Assembly: GCF_036206005.1 (NCBI RefSeq)
Contig: NZ_CP108143.1
Span: 6,353,501 to 6,417,500, forward strand
Direction of reading: 5' to 3'
DNA: 64,000 nt
Source: Streptomyces sp. NBC_00178
GTDB lineage: Bacteria; Actinomycetota; Actinomycetes; Streptomycetales; Streptomycetaceae
The number at the start of each line of letters is the position of its first letter. Position 1 is the first letter of the stretch. The notes under the pieces were generated by a model, which had not been told where the DNA came from, ran no database searches, and was given only the letters and a program-made list of their open reading frames with translations. The translations under genes were made by a program, and so were the position numbers. Positions 17,718-25,623 of this stretch are shown in pieces.

Positions 17718-19889
17718 ATGACCGAGAGCACGACCATTCGCTGGGAACAGGACGAGACCGGCGTCGTCACCCTCGTACTGGACGACCCCAACCAGTCCGC
17801 CAACACGATGAACCAGGCGTTCCGGGACTCCATCGCGGCCGTCGCCGACCGTGCGGAGGCCGAGAAGGACACCATCCGGGGCATCATCTACACCTCCGCC
17901 AAGAAGACCTTCTTCGCCGGCGGTGACCTGAAGGACATGGTCCGGATCGGCCCGGACAACGCCCAGGACGCCTTCGACGCCGGTACTGCGATCAAGAGGT
18001 CGCTGCGCCGCATCGAGACCCTCGGGAAGCCGGTCGTCGCCGCGATCAACGGAGCCGCTCTCGGCGGTGGTTACGAGATCGCGCTGGCCGCCCACCACCG
18101 CGTCGCCCTGGACGCCCCGGGCTCCAGGATCGGCCTGCCCGAGGTCACCCTCGGCCTGCTGCCCGCGGGCGGCGGTGTCACCCGCACCGTGCGGCTGATG
18201 GGCATCGCCGACGCGCTGCTGAAGGTCCTCCTCCAGGGCACCCAGTACACGCCCGCGCGGGCCCTGGAGAACGGGCTGATCCACGAGGTCGCCGCCGGGC
18301 GTGAGGAGATGCTCGACAAGGCCCGCGCCTTCATCGACGCCCACCCGGAGTCGCAGCAGCCCTGGGACGTCAAGGGCTACCGGATCCCCGGCGGCACCCC
18401 GTCGAACCCGAAGTTCGCCGCCAACCTGCCCGCCTTCCCCGCCAACCTGAAGAAGCAGCTGGCCGGCGCCCCCATGCCCGCGCCCCGCAACATCATGGCC
18501 GCGGCGGTCGAGGGCGCGCAGGTGGACTTCGAGACCGCGCAGGTCATCGAGGCCCGCTACTTCACCGAGCTGGTCACCGGCCAGGTCGCCAAGAACATGA
18601 TCCAGGCGTTCTTCTTCGACCTCCAGGCCGTCAACTCCGGTGCCAGCCGCCCCGCGGGCATCCCGGAGCGGCCGGTCCGCAAGGTGGCCGTCCTCGGCGC
18701 CGGCATGATGGGAGCCGGCATCGCCCACTCCTGCGCGCGTGCCGGAATCGACGTGGTGCTCAAGGACGTGTCCACCGAGGCCGCCGGGAAGGGCAAGGCG
18801 TACAGCGAGAAGCTCCTGGCCAAGGCGCTGTCCCGCGGCCGTACGACCGAGGCGGAGCGCGACGGGCTGCTGGCGCGCATCACCCCGACCGGTGACCCGG
18901 CCGACCTCGCGGGCTGCGACGCGGTCATCGAGGCCGTCTTCGAGGACACCGCGCTCAAGCACAAGGTGTTCGAGGAGATCCAGGGCATCGTCGAGCCCGA
19001 CGCGCTGCTCTGCTCCAACACCTCGACGCTGCCCATCACCGTGCTCGCCGAAGGCGTTGAACGGCCCGCCGACTTCATCGGGCTGCACTTCTTCTCGCCG
19101 GTCGACAAGATGCCGCTCGTCGAGATCATCAAGGGCGAGAGGACCGGTGACGAAGCCCTCGCGCGGGCCTTCGACCTGGTGCGACGCATCAAGAAGACCC
19201 CGATCGTCGTCAACGACTCACGCGGCTTCTTCACCTCGCGTGTCATCGGGCACTTCATCAACGAGGGTGTCGCGATGGTCGGCGAGGGCGTGGAGCCCGC
19301 GTCGGTCGAGCAGGCGGCGGCGCAGGCCGGCTACCCGGCCAAGGTGCTCTCCCTCATGGACGAGCTGACGCTCACCCTGCCGCGCAGGATCCGCGACGAG
19401 ACCCGCCGCGCCGTCGAGGAGGCGGGCGGCACCTGGGCCACGCACCCCGCCGACGAGGTCATCGACCGGATGGTCGACGAGTTCGGGCGGCCGGGCCGCA
19501 GCGGGGGAGCGGGCTTCTACGAGTACGGCGAGGACGGCGGCCGGGGCGCCCTGTGGCCCGGACTCCGCGAGCACTTCACCCGCCGGGACGTGGAGATCCC
19601 GTTCGAGGACATGAAGGAGCGGATGCTCTTCGCCGAGGCACTGGACAGCGTCCGCTGCCTGGAGGAGAACGTCCTCACGACCGTCGCCGACGCCAACATC
19701 GGCTCCATCATGGGAATCGGCTTCCCCGCGTGGACCGGCGGAGTGCTCCAGTACATCAACGGTTACGAGGGCGGCCTGCCCGGCTTCGTGGCGCGCGCCC
19801 AGCAGCTGGCCGAGCGTTACGGCGACCGCTTCCTGCCGTCCGCGCTCCTGCTGGAGAAGGCGGCCGGGGGCGGGACGTTCCACGACTGA
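17718..19889 (+). CDS. FadB/FadJ-type fusion: enoyl-CoA hydratase + 3-hydroxyacyl-CoA dehydrogenase
   Basis: 723 residues. An enoyl-CoA hydratase domain occupies about 5-290 (KKTFFAGGDLKDM, NGAALGGGYEIALAAHHRVA, GLPEVTLGLLPAGGG). The NAD-binding domain begins at about 320 with VAVLGAGMMGAGIAHSCARAG and continues with CSNTSTLPIT and GLHFFSPVDKMPLVEII. The C-terminal 3HCDH domains span about 500-715 (RGFFTSRVIGHFINE). It hydrates enoyl-CoA and oxidises the product for the thiolase encoded just upstream. GGAGAAG before ATG 17718 supports the start. It is the last gene of the run and is convergent with the MerR gene. Confidence 0.96.
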   Translation: MTESTTIRWEQDETGVVTLVLDDPNQSANTMNQAFRDSIAAVADRAEAEKDTIRGIIYTSAKKTFFAGGDLKDMVRIGPDNAQDAFDAGTAIKRSLRRIETLGKPVVAAINGAALGGGYEIALAAHHRVALDAPGSRIGLPEVTLGLLPAGGGVTRTVRLMGIADALLKVLLQGTQYTPARALENGLIHEVAAGREEMLDKARAFIDAHPESQQPWDVKGYRIPGGTPSNPKFAANLPAFPANLKKQLAGAPMPAPRNIMAAAVEGAQVDFETAQVIEARYFTELVTGQVAKNMIQAFFFDLQAVNSGASRPAGIPERPVRKVAVLGAGMMGAGIAHSCARAGIDVVLKDVSTEAAGKGKAYSEKLLAKALSRGRTTEAERDGLLARITPTGDPADLAGCDAVIEAVFEDTALKHKVFEEIQGIVEPDALLCSNTSTLPITVLAEGVERPADFIGLHFFSPVDKMPLVEIIKGERTGDEALARAFDLVRRIKKTPIVVNDSRGFFTSRVIGHFINEGVAMVGEGVEPASVEQAAAQAGYPAKVLSLMDELTLTLPRRIRDETRRAVEEAGGTWATHPADEVIDRMVDEFGRPGRSGGAGFYEYGEDGGRGALWPGLREHFTRRDVEIPFEDMKERMLFAEALDSVRCLEENVLTTVADANIGSIMGIGFPAWTGGVLQYINGYEGGLPGFVARAQQLAERYGDRFLPSALLLEKAAGGGTFHD

Positions 19890-19916
19890 CGTCGACGCCG
19901 GCCCCGCGGGCCGTGC

Positions 19917-20657
19917 TCACCCCTGCTCCTCGGCGGTGAACGCGGCCCGCAGTTCCTCCTTGAGCGATCGCTGGAAGGCGGTCAGCAGCGCCTGCAGCAC
20001 CATCGGCTGCATGTGGGCGGAGAGGGACTTCATCGCCTTCACGTGCTCCGGGTCCGACTCCCGCTCCCGGTAGGGGTTCCACACCTCGTCCCGGAACAGC
20101 CGCGTCAGCTCGTGGGCGGCCGACCTGGTGTGCTCCAGCAGGACCGTGCGTGCCGCCAGGATCGTCTCGTGGGCGATGGGCACGTCCAGGAGTTCCACCC
20201 CGAGCCGCAGCAGGCCCGGATCCACCCTGAGCGGCCCCCCGGGCTTCTCCGCGCGCTCCAGCACCCCCATGGCCGCCAGCCGGTCCACGTCCTGCCTGCT
20301 GAGTGTCCGGCCCGCGCGCCGCTCCAGCTCGCCGCGCTCCATGTCCTCCGCGGCGTCCGGGGCCCACGACGCCACCAGCGCGCGGTGGATCGCGAGGTCC
20401 TGCGCGCTCAGGTCGGGCGGGAGCTGCTGGAGGTAGCGTTCGATGGCGGCCAGCGTCATGCCCTGGTGCTGGAGCTCCTCGATGAGCGCCAGCCTGGAGA
20501 GGTGCGCGTGGCCGTAGTGGCCGACGCGCCGGGGGCCGATGACCGGAGGCGGCAGCAGGCCCCGGGTGCTGTAGAAGCGCACCGTACGCACCGTCACCCC
20601 CGCCCGCGCCGCCAGTTCGTCGACGGTCAGCGTCGGCTCCTCGGTCCCCGCAGCCAT
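19917..20657 (-). CDS. MerR-family transcriptional regulator
   Basis: 246 residues. The MerR winged helix is at about 9-78 (TVDELAARAGVTVRTVRFYSTRGLLPPP, GHYGHAHLSRLALIEELQHQGMTLAAI). The C-terminal 165 residues form a helical effector domain without metal-binding cysteines, so a metal sensor is unlikely; such regulators in Streptomyces often control acyl-CoA metabolism. GAGGAG before ATG 20657 fixes the start and excludes the longer frame to 20762. It sits directly after the beta-oxidation run, convergent, and is the natural candidate regulator. An inverted repeat lies upstream at 20740-20767. Confidence 0.9.
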   Translation of the reverse strand: MAAGTEEPTLTVDELAARAGVTVRTVRFYSTRGLLPPPVIGPRRVGHYGHAHLSRLALIEELQHQGMTLAAIERYLQQLPPDLSAQDLAIHRALVASWAPDAAEDMERGELERRAGRTLSRQDVDRLAAMGVLERAEKPGGPLRVDPGLLRLGVELLDVPIAHETILAARTVLLEHTRSAAHELTRLFRDEVWNPYRERESDPEHVKAMKSLSAHMQPMVLQALLTAFQRSLKEELRAAFTAEEQG

Positions 20658-20739
20658 CTCTGCTCCTCGCTCCTGCCGGCCGGTGCGCGTGTCCGCGGTG
20701 TCCCGGGGGTCTCCCGGCGGCCGGTGCGTCACCCAGGTG

Positions 20740-20767
20740 CAACAGTATTGCTGTCTCACCACTGTTG
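20740..20767. promoter_or_regulatory. Inverted repeat in merR promoter region
   Basis: CAACAGT (20740-20746) and ACTGTTG (20761-20767) form a perfect 7-bp inverted repeat with a 14-bp spacer, 83 bp upstream of the MerR start, in AT-richer DNA. Autoregulation is inferred. Confidence 0.45.
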
Positions 20768-20855
20768 TGTAAGTGTCCGGTGCCGGGGGCCCGCGACAGA
20801 TCCCGCGGTGGCGGTCCGCCTACGTGGTGCCGGGGCCGGTGTCAGTGACGGCCCG

Positions 20856-20861
20856 TACGGT
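20856..20861 (+). promoter_or_regulatory. -10 hexamer of macro-domain gene (leaderless start)
   Basis: TACGGT ends 6 nt before ATG 20868, with no Shine-Dalgarno sequence between them. Confidence 0.4.
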
Positions 20862-20867
20862 GACGTC

Positions 20868-21344
20868 ATGCCGGGAATCACGTACGTCCAGGGGGACGCC
20901 ACCGTGCCGCAGGGCAAGGGTGCCAAGATCATCGTCCATGTCTGCAACGACCTGGGCGGCTGGGGCAAGGGCTTCGGCGTCGCGCTGTCGCGCCGGTGGC
21001 CGGAGCCCGAGACCGCGTACCGACGCTGGCACCGTGAGCGCGCGGGCAACGACTTCGGGCTGGGCGCCGCGCAGTTCGTCCAGGTCGACCCGTACGTGTG
21101 GGTCGCCAACGTCGTGGGCCAGCGTGGGATACGCACCGCCGGCAGGGGTGCCCCCGTGCGCTACGAGGCGATCGCCGACGGCCTCGCCAAGGTGGCCGCA
21201 CGGGCGTCCGCGCTGGGCGCCTCGGTCCACATGCCGAGGATCGGCTGCGGGCTGGCCGGTGGCCTGTGGTCCCGGGTCGAGCCCCTGATCACGGAGCGGC
21301 TCGTGAACCGTGGGGTCGAGGTGACGGTGTACGACCACGGGTGA
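20868..21344 (+). CDS. Macro-domain protein (ADP-ribose-1''-phosphate/O-acetyl-ADP-ribose type)
   Basis: 158 residues, a single macro domain. The ligand loops are visible: ITYVQGDAT (about 4-12), VHVCNDLGGWGKGFG (about 24-38) and MPRIGCGLAGGLW (about 122-134). The N-D-X-G and G-C-G-L-A-G pattern resembles the Poa1/ADP-ribose phosphatase and YmdB-like groups. Such proteins bind or hydrolyse ADP-ribose derivatives. It has no coupled partner: MerR is divergent and a TetR gene follows after 102 nt. Confidence 0.88.
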   Translation: MPGITYVQGDATVPQGKGAKIIVHVCNDLGGWGKGFGVALSRRWPEPETAYRRWHRERAGNDFGLGAAQFVQVDPYVWVANVVGQRGIRTAGRGAPVRYEAIADGLAKVAARASALGASVHMPRIGCGLAGGLWSRVEPLITERLVNRGVEVTVYDHG

Positions 21345-21446
21345 GGGCGGTGACGGGCCGCCGGCGGTCGCGTCACAGGGACACGGGACGGGTGACTCCG
21401 TCGCGTGGCCGATAGGGTGGGGACGCCACCGCGGACGGGAGGCCCC

Positions 21447-22079
21447 ATGGCGGCACGGAGCGCTGACGAGACCCTGCTGGCCAGGGCGCTCGTCGAGATC
21501 CCACCTTCCGACGCGCTGAACGAACAGATCCTGGACGCCGCACGCGAGCAGTTCGTGACGTTCGGGCTGCGGCGCTCCACCGTCGACGACGTGGCCAAGC
21601 GGGCCAAGGTCTCGCGCGTGACCGTGTACCGGAGGATCGGCAACAAGGACGGTCTCGTCTCCGCCTGTCTGCTGCGTGAGTACCGGCGCTTCGTGGCGGA
21701 CGTCGACGAGGCCGTGGCGTCGCTGCCGACCATCGAGGACCGGCTCGTCGCCGGGTTCGTGGCCGTGCTCAAGCACATCCGCGAACACCCGCTGGTCGGA
21801 GGCCTGCTGCGGCTGGAGCCGGAGACGCTGCTCCCCTTCCTCACCCTGGAGAGCGGGCCCGCCTTCGTCGCGATGCGTGAGTACCTGGCCGACCGGCTGC
21901 GTCATGCCCAGCGGGCCGAAGGCCGCCCGGAGACGGACCCGACGCCCGTCGCCGAACTGATGGTGCGGATCACCGTCTCCTTCCTCCTCAACCCGGTGAG
22001 CTGCTTCGAGCTGGACGACGACGAACAGGTGGGCGCCTTCGCCCGGCGTTACCTGGTACCGCTGCTCAGCGTGCGCTGA
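21447..22079 (+). CDS. TetR-family transcriptional regulator
   Basis: 210 residues. The helix-turn-helix domain is at about 23-70 (NEQILDAAREQFVTFGLRRSTVDDVAKRAKVSRVTVYRRIGNKDGLV), the rest is an all-helical ligand domain. GGGAGG seven nt before ATG 21447 fixes the start, and TAGGGT at 21413-21418 may be the -10 box. The gene is convergent with the DUF2236 oxygenase gene at 22186, whose divergent promoter holds a 25-bp perfect palindrome; control of the oxygenase pair by this protein is inferred from position only. Confidence 0.92.
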   Translation: MAARSADETLLARALVEIPPSDALNEQILDAAREQFVTFGLRRSTVDDVAKRAKVSRVTVYRRIGNKDGLVSACLLREYRRFVADVDEAVASLPTIEDRLVAGFVAVLKHIREHPLVGGLLRLEPETLLPFLTLESGPAFVAMREYLADRLRHAQRAEGRPETDPTPVAELMVRITVSFLLNPVSCFELDDDEQVGAFARRYLVPLLSVR

Positions 22080-22185
22080 GCCGGCCGTGGAGCGGGTGCG
22101 GCGCCCCGAGGCACCCTCGCGCTCCTCCCACCGGGACGCTCCCGTGCAGGGCGCGTCGCGGAGAGCCGCCCGCTCCGGCGGGTCA

Positions 22186-23061
22186 TCACCTCTCTACCGG
22201 CAGGGGCTCCAGCGGACGGCTCCGTGCCCAGTGCGGGCCGAGGTCGTCGAGCCGGTAGCCGAAGGGGTAGCTGCGGGGTCTCGGCCGGGAAGGTATCCAG
22301 CGCGGCCGGGCGGGCAGCAGGCGCACCCCGTGCGAGCGGGCGCGCACGAGCCGCACCGCCGCCGCGCGCGCCCACCAGGGCTGCGCGGGGAAGCCGAGCG
22401 CCCGCAGCAGTGCTTCGTCCAGCAGGGCGAGCGAGAACCTGGCGACCAGCGGGCGCAGCGGCGCCGGATACCAGGCCGCCATGACCCGGAAGGTGGCGTT
22501 GGCGACGCGACGGTTCGCCGGGTCGTAGGCGAACATCCGGGCCTCGTAGGAGTCGAGCAGCGCCTCGAAGCCCTCGTAGGTGTCGGGGGCGCCCTCGATG
22601 CCCATCATCTCGGCCATGCGCCTCCCCACCTCCGCGAGTGCCGCGGTCTCCTGCGGGCAGAGGGGACGCCAGCCGAAGCGGTCGATCCACCGTTTGGGGC
22701 CGACCACGGTGGTGGCCAGCACGTAGAGGTAGTCCTCGTTCGGGATGCGGTACCTGCCGTGGATGCGGTTGAGGTGCCGGGCCGCAGCCCGCGCCCGCTC
22801 CGAGTCGAATCCCTCGGCCGCCATCTCGTAGCCGAAGAGGACCGTGTCGTCGTAGCGCTTCTGTCCGTTGCGCTCGAACTCCTGCGTGCGGTCGAGGAGC
22901 GAGGAGATCCTTGGCACGCCGTAGTCGCGCAGGAAGGCGACGCTGATGCCCTGACGGTAGTCCCACGGGAATTCGTACTGCGACATCAGCCGGAGTATCT
23001 CGGCGCAGTCGCGGGCTGGATCCATCCGGCGGATCTCACGCAGTCGGCTGTAGCGGCCCAT
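22186..23061 (-). CDS. DUF2236 / MpaB-type oxygenase-like protein (first of pair)
   Basis: 291 residues of the ER-bound oxygenase MpaB / rubber oxygenase Lcp catalytic-domain family, heme-dependent in characterised members. Family text includes VLFGYEMAAEGFDSERARAAARHLNRIHGRYRIPNEDYLYVLATTVV (about 85-135) and FGWRPLCPQETAALAEVGRRM. The His in NRIHGRY is a likely heme contact. GAGGAGG nine nt before ATG 23061 fixes the start; longer frames upstream cross the regulatory region. It is divergent from a second member of the same family. The substrate is unknown. Confidence 0.85.
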   Translation of the reverse strand: MGRYSRLREIRRMDPARDCAEILRLMSQYEFPWDYRQGISVAFLRDYGVPRISSLLDRTQEFERNGQKRYDDTVLFGYEMAAEGFDSERARAAARHLNRIHGRYRIPNEDYLYVLATTVVGPKRWIDRFGWRPLCPQETAALAEVGRRMAEMMGIEGAPDTYEGFEALLDSYEARMFAYDPANRRVANATFRVMAAWYPAPLRPLVARFSLALLDEALLRALGFPAQPWWARAAAVRLVRARSHGVRLLPARPRWIPSRPRPRSYPFGYRLDDLGPHWARSRPLEPLPVER

Positions 23062-23419
23062 GGTGTGCAACCTCCTCGGTGGACGGGAGCCGTTCGGGTA
23101 CGAACCCGCGGGGGAGGCCTCCGGTGCGGCCGTCACGGGCTTCGGGCGGTACGTCGGGGCGAGCAACTCGTAGCCGCAACAAGCGAGGTGATGAGTCATC
23201 ACCTCGCGAGCGTCAAAGTTACAAATACTATCGACTTGTTTCATCGGGTGCGTCAACACCGCCACCGCTGCTGTACGAGGGGCAGGGGGGTTGCAGGCGG
23301 ACAGGGCGCGGAGCGCCTGGCCGCCCGGCCTCCGCCTCGCCCGCCCTCCCGGGATCGCATACTGGAAGACACGGGGCCGCGCACAGGTCCGCGTCCCGCC
23401 GATGCCTGGGAGCACCCGC
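23062..23419. other. Divergent promoter region of the DUF2236 pair
   Basis: 358 nt without a gene. It carries a 25-bp perfect palindrome (23183-23207) and, next to it, the most AT-rich patch of the neighbourhood (about 23208-23245, including TACAAATACT and TTGTTTCAT), where one or both promoters probably lie. Confidence 0.6.
23183..23207. promoter_or_regulatory. 25-bp perfect palindrome between divergent oxygenase genes
   Basis: GCGAGGTGATGA (23183-23194), a central G, and the exact complement TCATCACCTCGC (23196-23207). The size and centre suit a TetR-family dimer or dimer pair. It is 122 bp from one start codon and 213 bp from the other. Confidence 0.75.
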
Positions 23420-24325
23420 ATGAACAGCGCAGGAGACCCCGTCCCGCCCCCGCCGGGCGGCGTCCTGTGGAGTCTCGCCGGCGACATCCGGGGCCTGCTC
23501 ATGCTGCCCGCGGCCCTCACCCTCCAGGTCGCCCACCCGGCCGTCGGTGCCGGAGTCGACGACCACTCCGTGTTCCGCACCGACCCGTGGGGGCGCGGGG
23601 AGCGGTCCCTGCGCTCGCTCCAGCTCTGGGTGTACGGGGGAGAGGAGGCCGCGCAGGAGGGGCGCAGGCTCAGAAGGCTGCACCGCACCATCCAGGGCAC
23701 CGACACCAGGGGCCGCCCGTACCACGCGCTGACGCCGTCGAACTACGCCTGGGTCCACGCCACGGGCTTTCCCGTCTACCAGCACGCCTCGCGCTACCTG
23801 GTCCGCCCGCTCACACAGGCGCAGGAGCGCGCCCTGTACCGGGAGTGGCTCCAGGTCGGCCGCGTCCTCGGGCTCAGGGACGCGGACATGCCGCCGACGA
23901 TCGAGGAGTTCTGGCCCTACTACCGGGCCATGCTGGCCGAGGAGGTGGAGGCCACGACCGTCGTACGGGAGCTGGTGGACGTGGACGCCCCGGTGCCGCC
24001 GCCCGACCGGGGGCCGCTCGCCCTGCGGCTTGTCCTACGAGCCGCGTGGCCGCTTCTGCTGCCGCCTCTCGCACGGTTCCGCCGCTTCGTCACCGTCGGA
24101 CTGATGCCGCCGGACGCCCGCGAGGCCATCGGGCTCGACTGGACTCCCCGGCAGGAGCGGCGGCTCCGGCGGTTCGGGGCGGTGGTCCGGGCGGTCGTGC
24201 CGCTGCTCCCGGAGCGGTTGCGCTACCTGCCGCGTGCCCGCTCCGCCCGTGCCGCCCGGCGGGCCGGGCAGGGGCGGTGGCGACAGGTCAGGCCGACGCC
24301 CGGCGGATCAGCTCCGTCGCAGTGA
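23420..24325 (+). CDS. DUF2236 / MpaB-type oxygenase-like protein (second of pair)
   Basis: 301 residues. The core family text is clearer here than in the divergent partner: LPAALTLQVAHPAVGAGVDDHSVFRTDPWGR (about 31-60), RRLHRTIQGTD, YAWVHATGFPVYQHASRYL (about 113-131) and EEFWPYYRAM. The His residues in AHPAV and WVHAT are conserved in the family. GGGAG seven nt before ATG 23420 fixes the start. Its 3' end overlaps the convergent LacI gene by 38 nt. Divergence from its paralogue around one palindrome suggests joint control; substrate unknown. Confidence 0.87.
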   Translation: MNSAGDPVPPPPGGVLWSLAGDIRGLLMLPAALTLQVAHPAVGAGVDDHSVFRTDPWGRGERSLRSLQLWVYGGEEAAQEGRRLRRLHRTIQGTDTRGRPYHALTPSNYAWVHATGFPVYQHASRYLVRPLTQAQERALYREWLQVGRVLGLRDADMPPTIEEFWPYYRAMLAEEVEATTVVRELVDVDAPVPPPDRGPLALRLVLRAAWPLLLPPLARFRRFVTVGLMPPDAREAIGLDWTPRQERRLRRFGAVVRAVVPLLPERLRYLPRARSARAARRAGQGRWRQVRPTPGGSAPSQ

Positions 24326-25340
24326 CGACCGACTCGGGCCATGTCCCGGTGTCGCTGTTCAGCCGCTCCATGAGCAGACGCACCATCAGCCGCCCCATGC
24401 CCTCGACGTCCTGACGGATCGTCGTCAGCGGCGGCTCGGTGGCGGCGGCCACCGACGTCATGTCGTCGAAGCCGACCACCGCCACGTCCTCGGGCACCCG
24501 TACGCCCCGCTCGCGCAGCACGCGCAGGGCGCCCGAGGCCATCAGATCGTTGGACACGAAGACCGCGTCCAGGTCGGGGTGGGCGTCCAGCAGCCCCGCC
24601 ATGGCCCGGGCCCCGCCCTCGACGGTGAAGTCGCCGTCCGTGATCAGCTCCGTCCCCGCGTCCGGAAGGACGTCGTGGTAACCGTCGATCCGGTCGAGCG
24701 CCGACGTCTGGTCACGGGGCCCGGCGATGTGCGCGATGCGCCGCCGGCCGAGCGAGACCAGATGGCGCACGGCGTCGCGTGCACCGCCTCGGTTGTCGCA
24801 GTCGACGTACGGCACGCGGGGCGCGTCCCCGGCCCCCTCGGCCGGATGCTCCGGGCGGCCCCCGTACACCGTGGGAACCCGGAACCGCCTGATGATCGAG
24901 GGCAGTTCGTCGTCCGTGTGCAGGGAGAAGGCGAGCACGCCGTCCACGTGTCCGCCGGCCAGGTAACGGGTGACGCGGTCGAAGTCGCCGCTGCCCTCGA
25001 CCAGCAGCAGTACCAGCTGCGCGTCGTGCGCGTTGAGTTCGCGGCTGATGCCCCGTATCTGGCGGGAAAAGAACGGGTCGGAGAACACCCGGAGCTCGGG
25101 TTCGTCGATGATCACCGCGACGGCGCCGTTGCGCCGGGTGACGAGCGTCCGCGCGGCGTGGTTCGGGATGTAGCCGAGTTCGTCGACCGCCTTGCGTACC
25201 TGGTCCACCAGCGGCTGGCGCACGCCCGCACCCCCGTTGACGACCCGGGACGCCGTCGCCCGGGAAACCCCGGCGCGGGCTGCCACTGCTTCCAGGGTGG
25301 GCCGAACGTCACGCTGCGGATCAGGGATCGGGTCGGGCAA
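24288..25340 (-). CDS. LacI-family transcriptional regulator
   Basis: 350 residues from TTG 25340. The DNA-binding domain is at about 14-70 (TLEAVAARAGVSRATASRVVNG, VRKAVDELGYIPNHAARTL), followed by a periplasmic-binding-protein-like sensor (VAVIIDEPELRVFSDPFFSRQIRGI, HIAGPRDQTSALDRIDGY, DAVFVSNDLMASGALRVL, VPEDVAVVGFDDMTSVAAATEPPLTTIRQD). GAGGAG six nt before TTG 25340 makes this start better than GTG 25358. It is divergent from a BCCT transporter and convergent with the DUF2236 gene. Neither neighbour is a sugar enzyme, so its regulon is not evident. Confidence 0.93.
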   Translation of the reverse strand: MPDPIPDPQRDVRPTLEAVAARAGVSRATASRVVNGGAGVRQPLVDQVRKAVDELGYIPNHAARTLVTRRNGAVAVIIDEPELRVFSDPFFSRQIRGISRELNAHDAQLVLLLVEGSGDFDRVTRYLAGGHVDGVLAFSLHTDDELPSIIRRFRVPTVYGGRPEHPAEGAGDAPRVPYVDCDNRGGARDAVRHLVSLGRRRIAHIAGPRDQTSALDRIDGYHDVLPDAGTELITDGDFTVEGGARAMAGLLDAHPDLDAVFVSNDLMASGALRVLRERGVRVPEDVAVVGFDDMTSVAAATEPPLTTIRQDVEGMGRLMVRLLMERLNSDTGTWPESVVTATELIRRASA

Positions 25341-25623
25341 GGGTCGCTCCTCGTACACGCGTGCCCCGGCGGGGAACGGCTGGAACCGGCGGGTTCGGCA
25401 CGGACGCTCCAGCCTATCCGCCCCGCCGGACGAGCAGGCGCCCGAGCCTCCCGGCCCTTCGGCTCGTACGGCAACGGCCGGTGGTTCCGCGCGAACGGCT
25501 GCCTCGAGGCGGTCACGCGGGAACGGCCGCGCGTGTACCGCTCGGCGGTCCCCGTGGATGCGCGCCGAGTGTGGTACTGCCTACGGAGAGCGAAATATTC
25601 GCATTGCCTGAAAGGTGCCATTT
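25341..25623. other. Divergent intergenic region LacI / BCCT transporter
   Basis: 283 nt without a gene. GCGAA-ATA-TTCGC (25590-25602), a short palindrome in an AT-rich patch just before the transporter's ribosome binding site, is the only notable element. Confidence 0.4.

Noticed and set aside
23276-23340. Possible longer N-terminus of the rightward DUF2236 protein (starts near 23291)
   Set aside because: The extra residues are Arg/Pro-rich without family similarity, and the good ribosome binding site belongs to ATG 23420.
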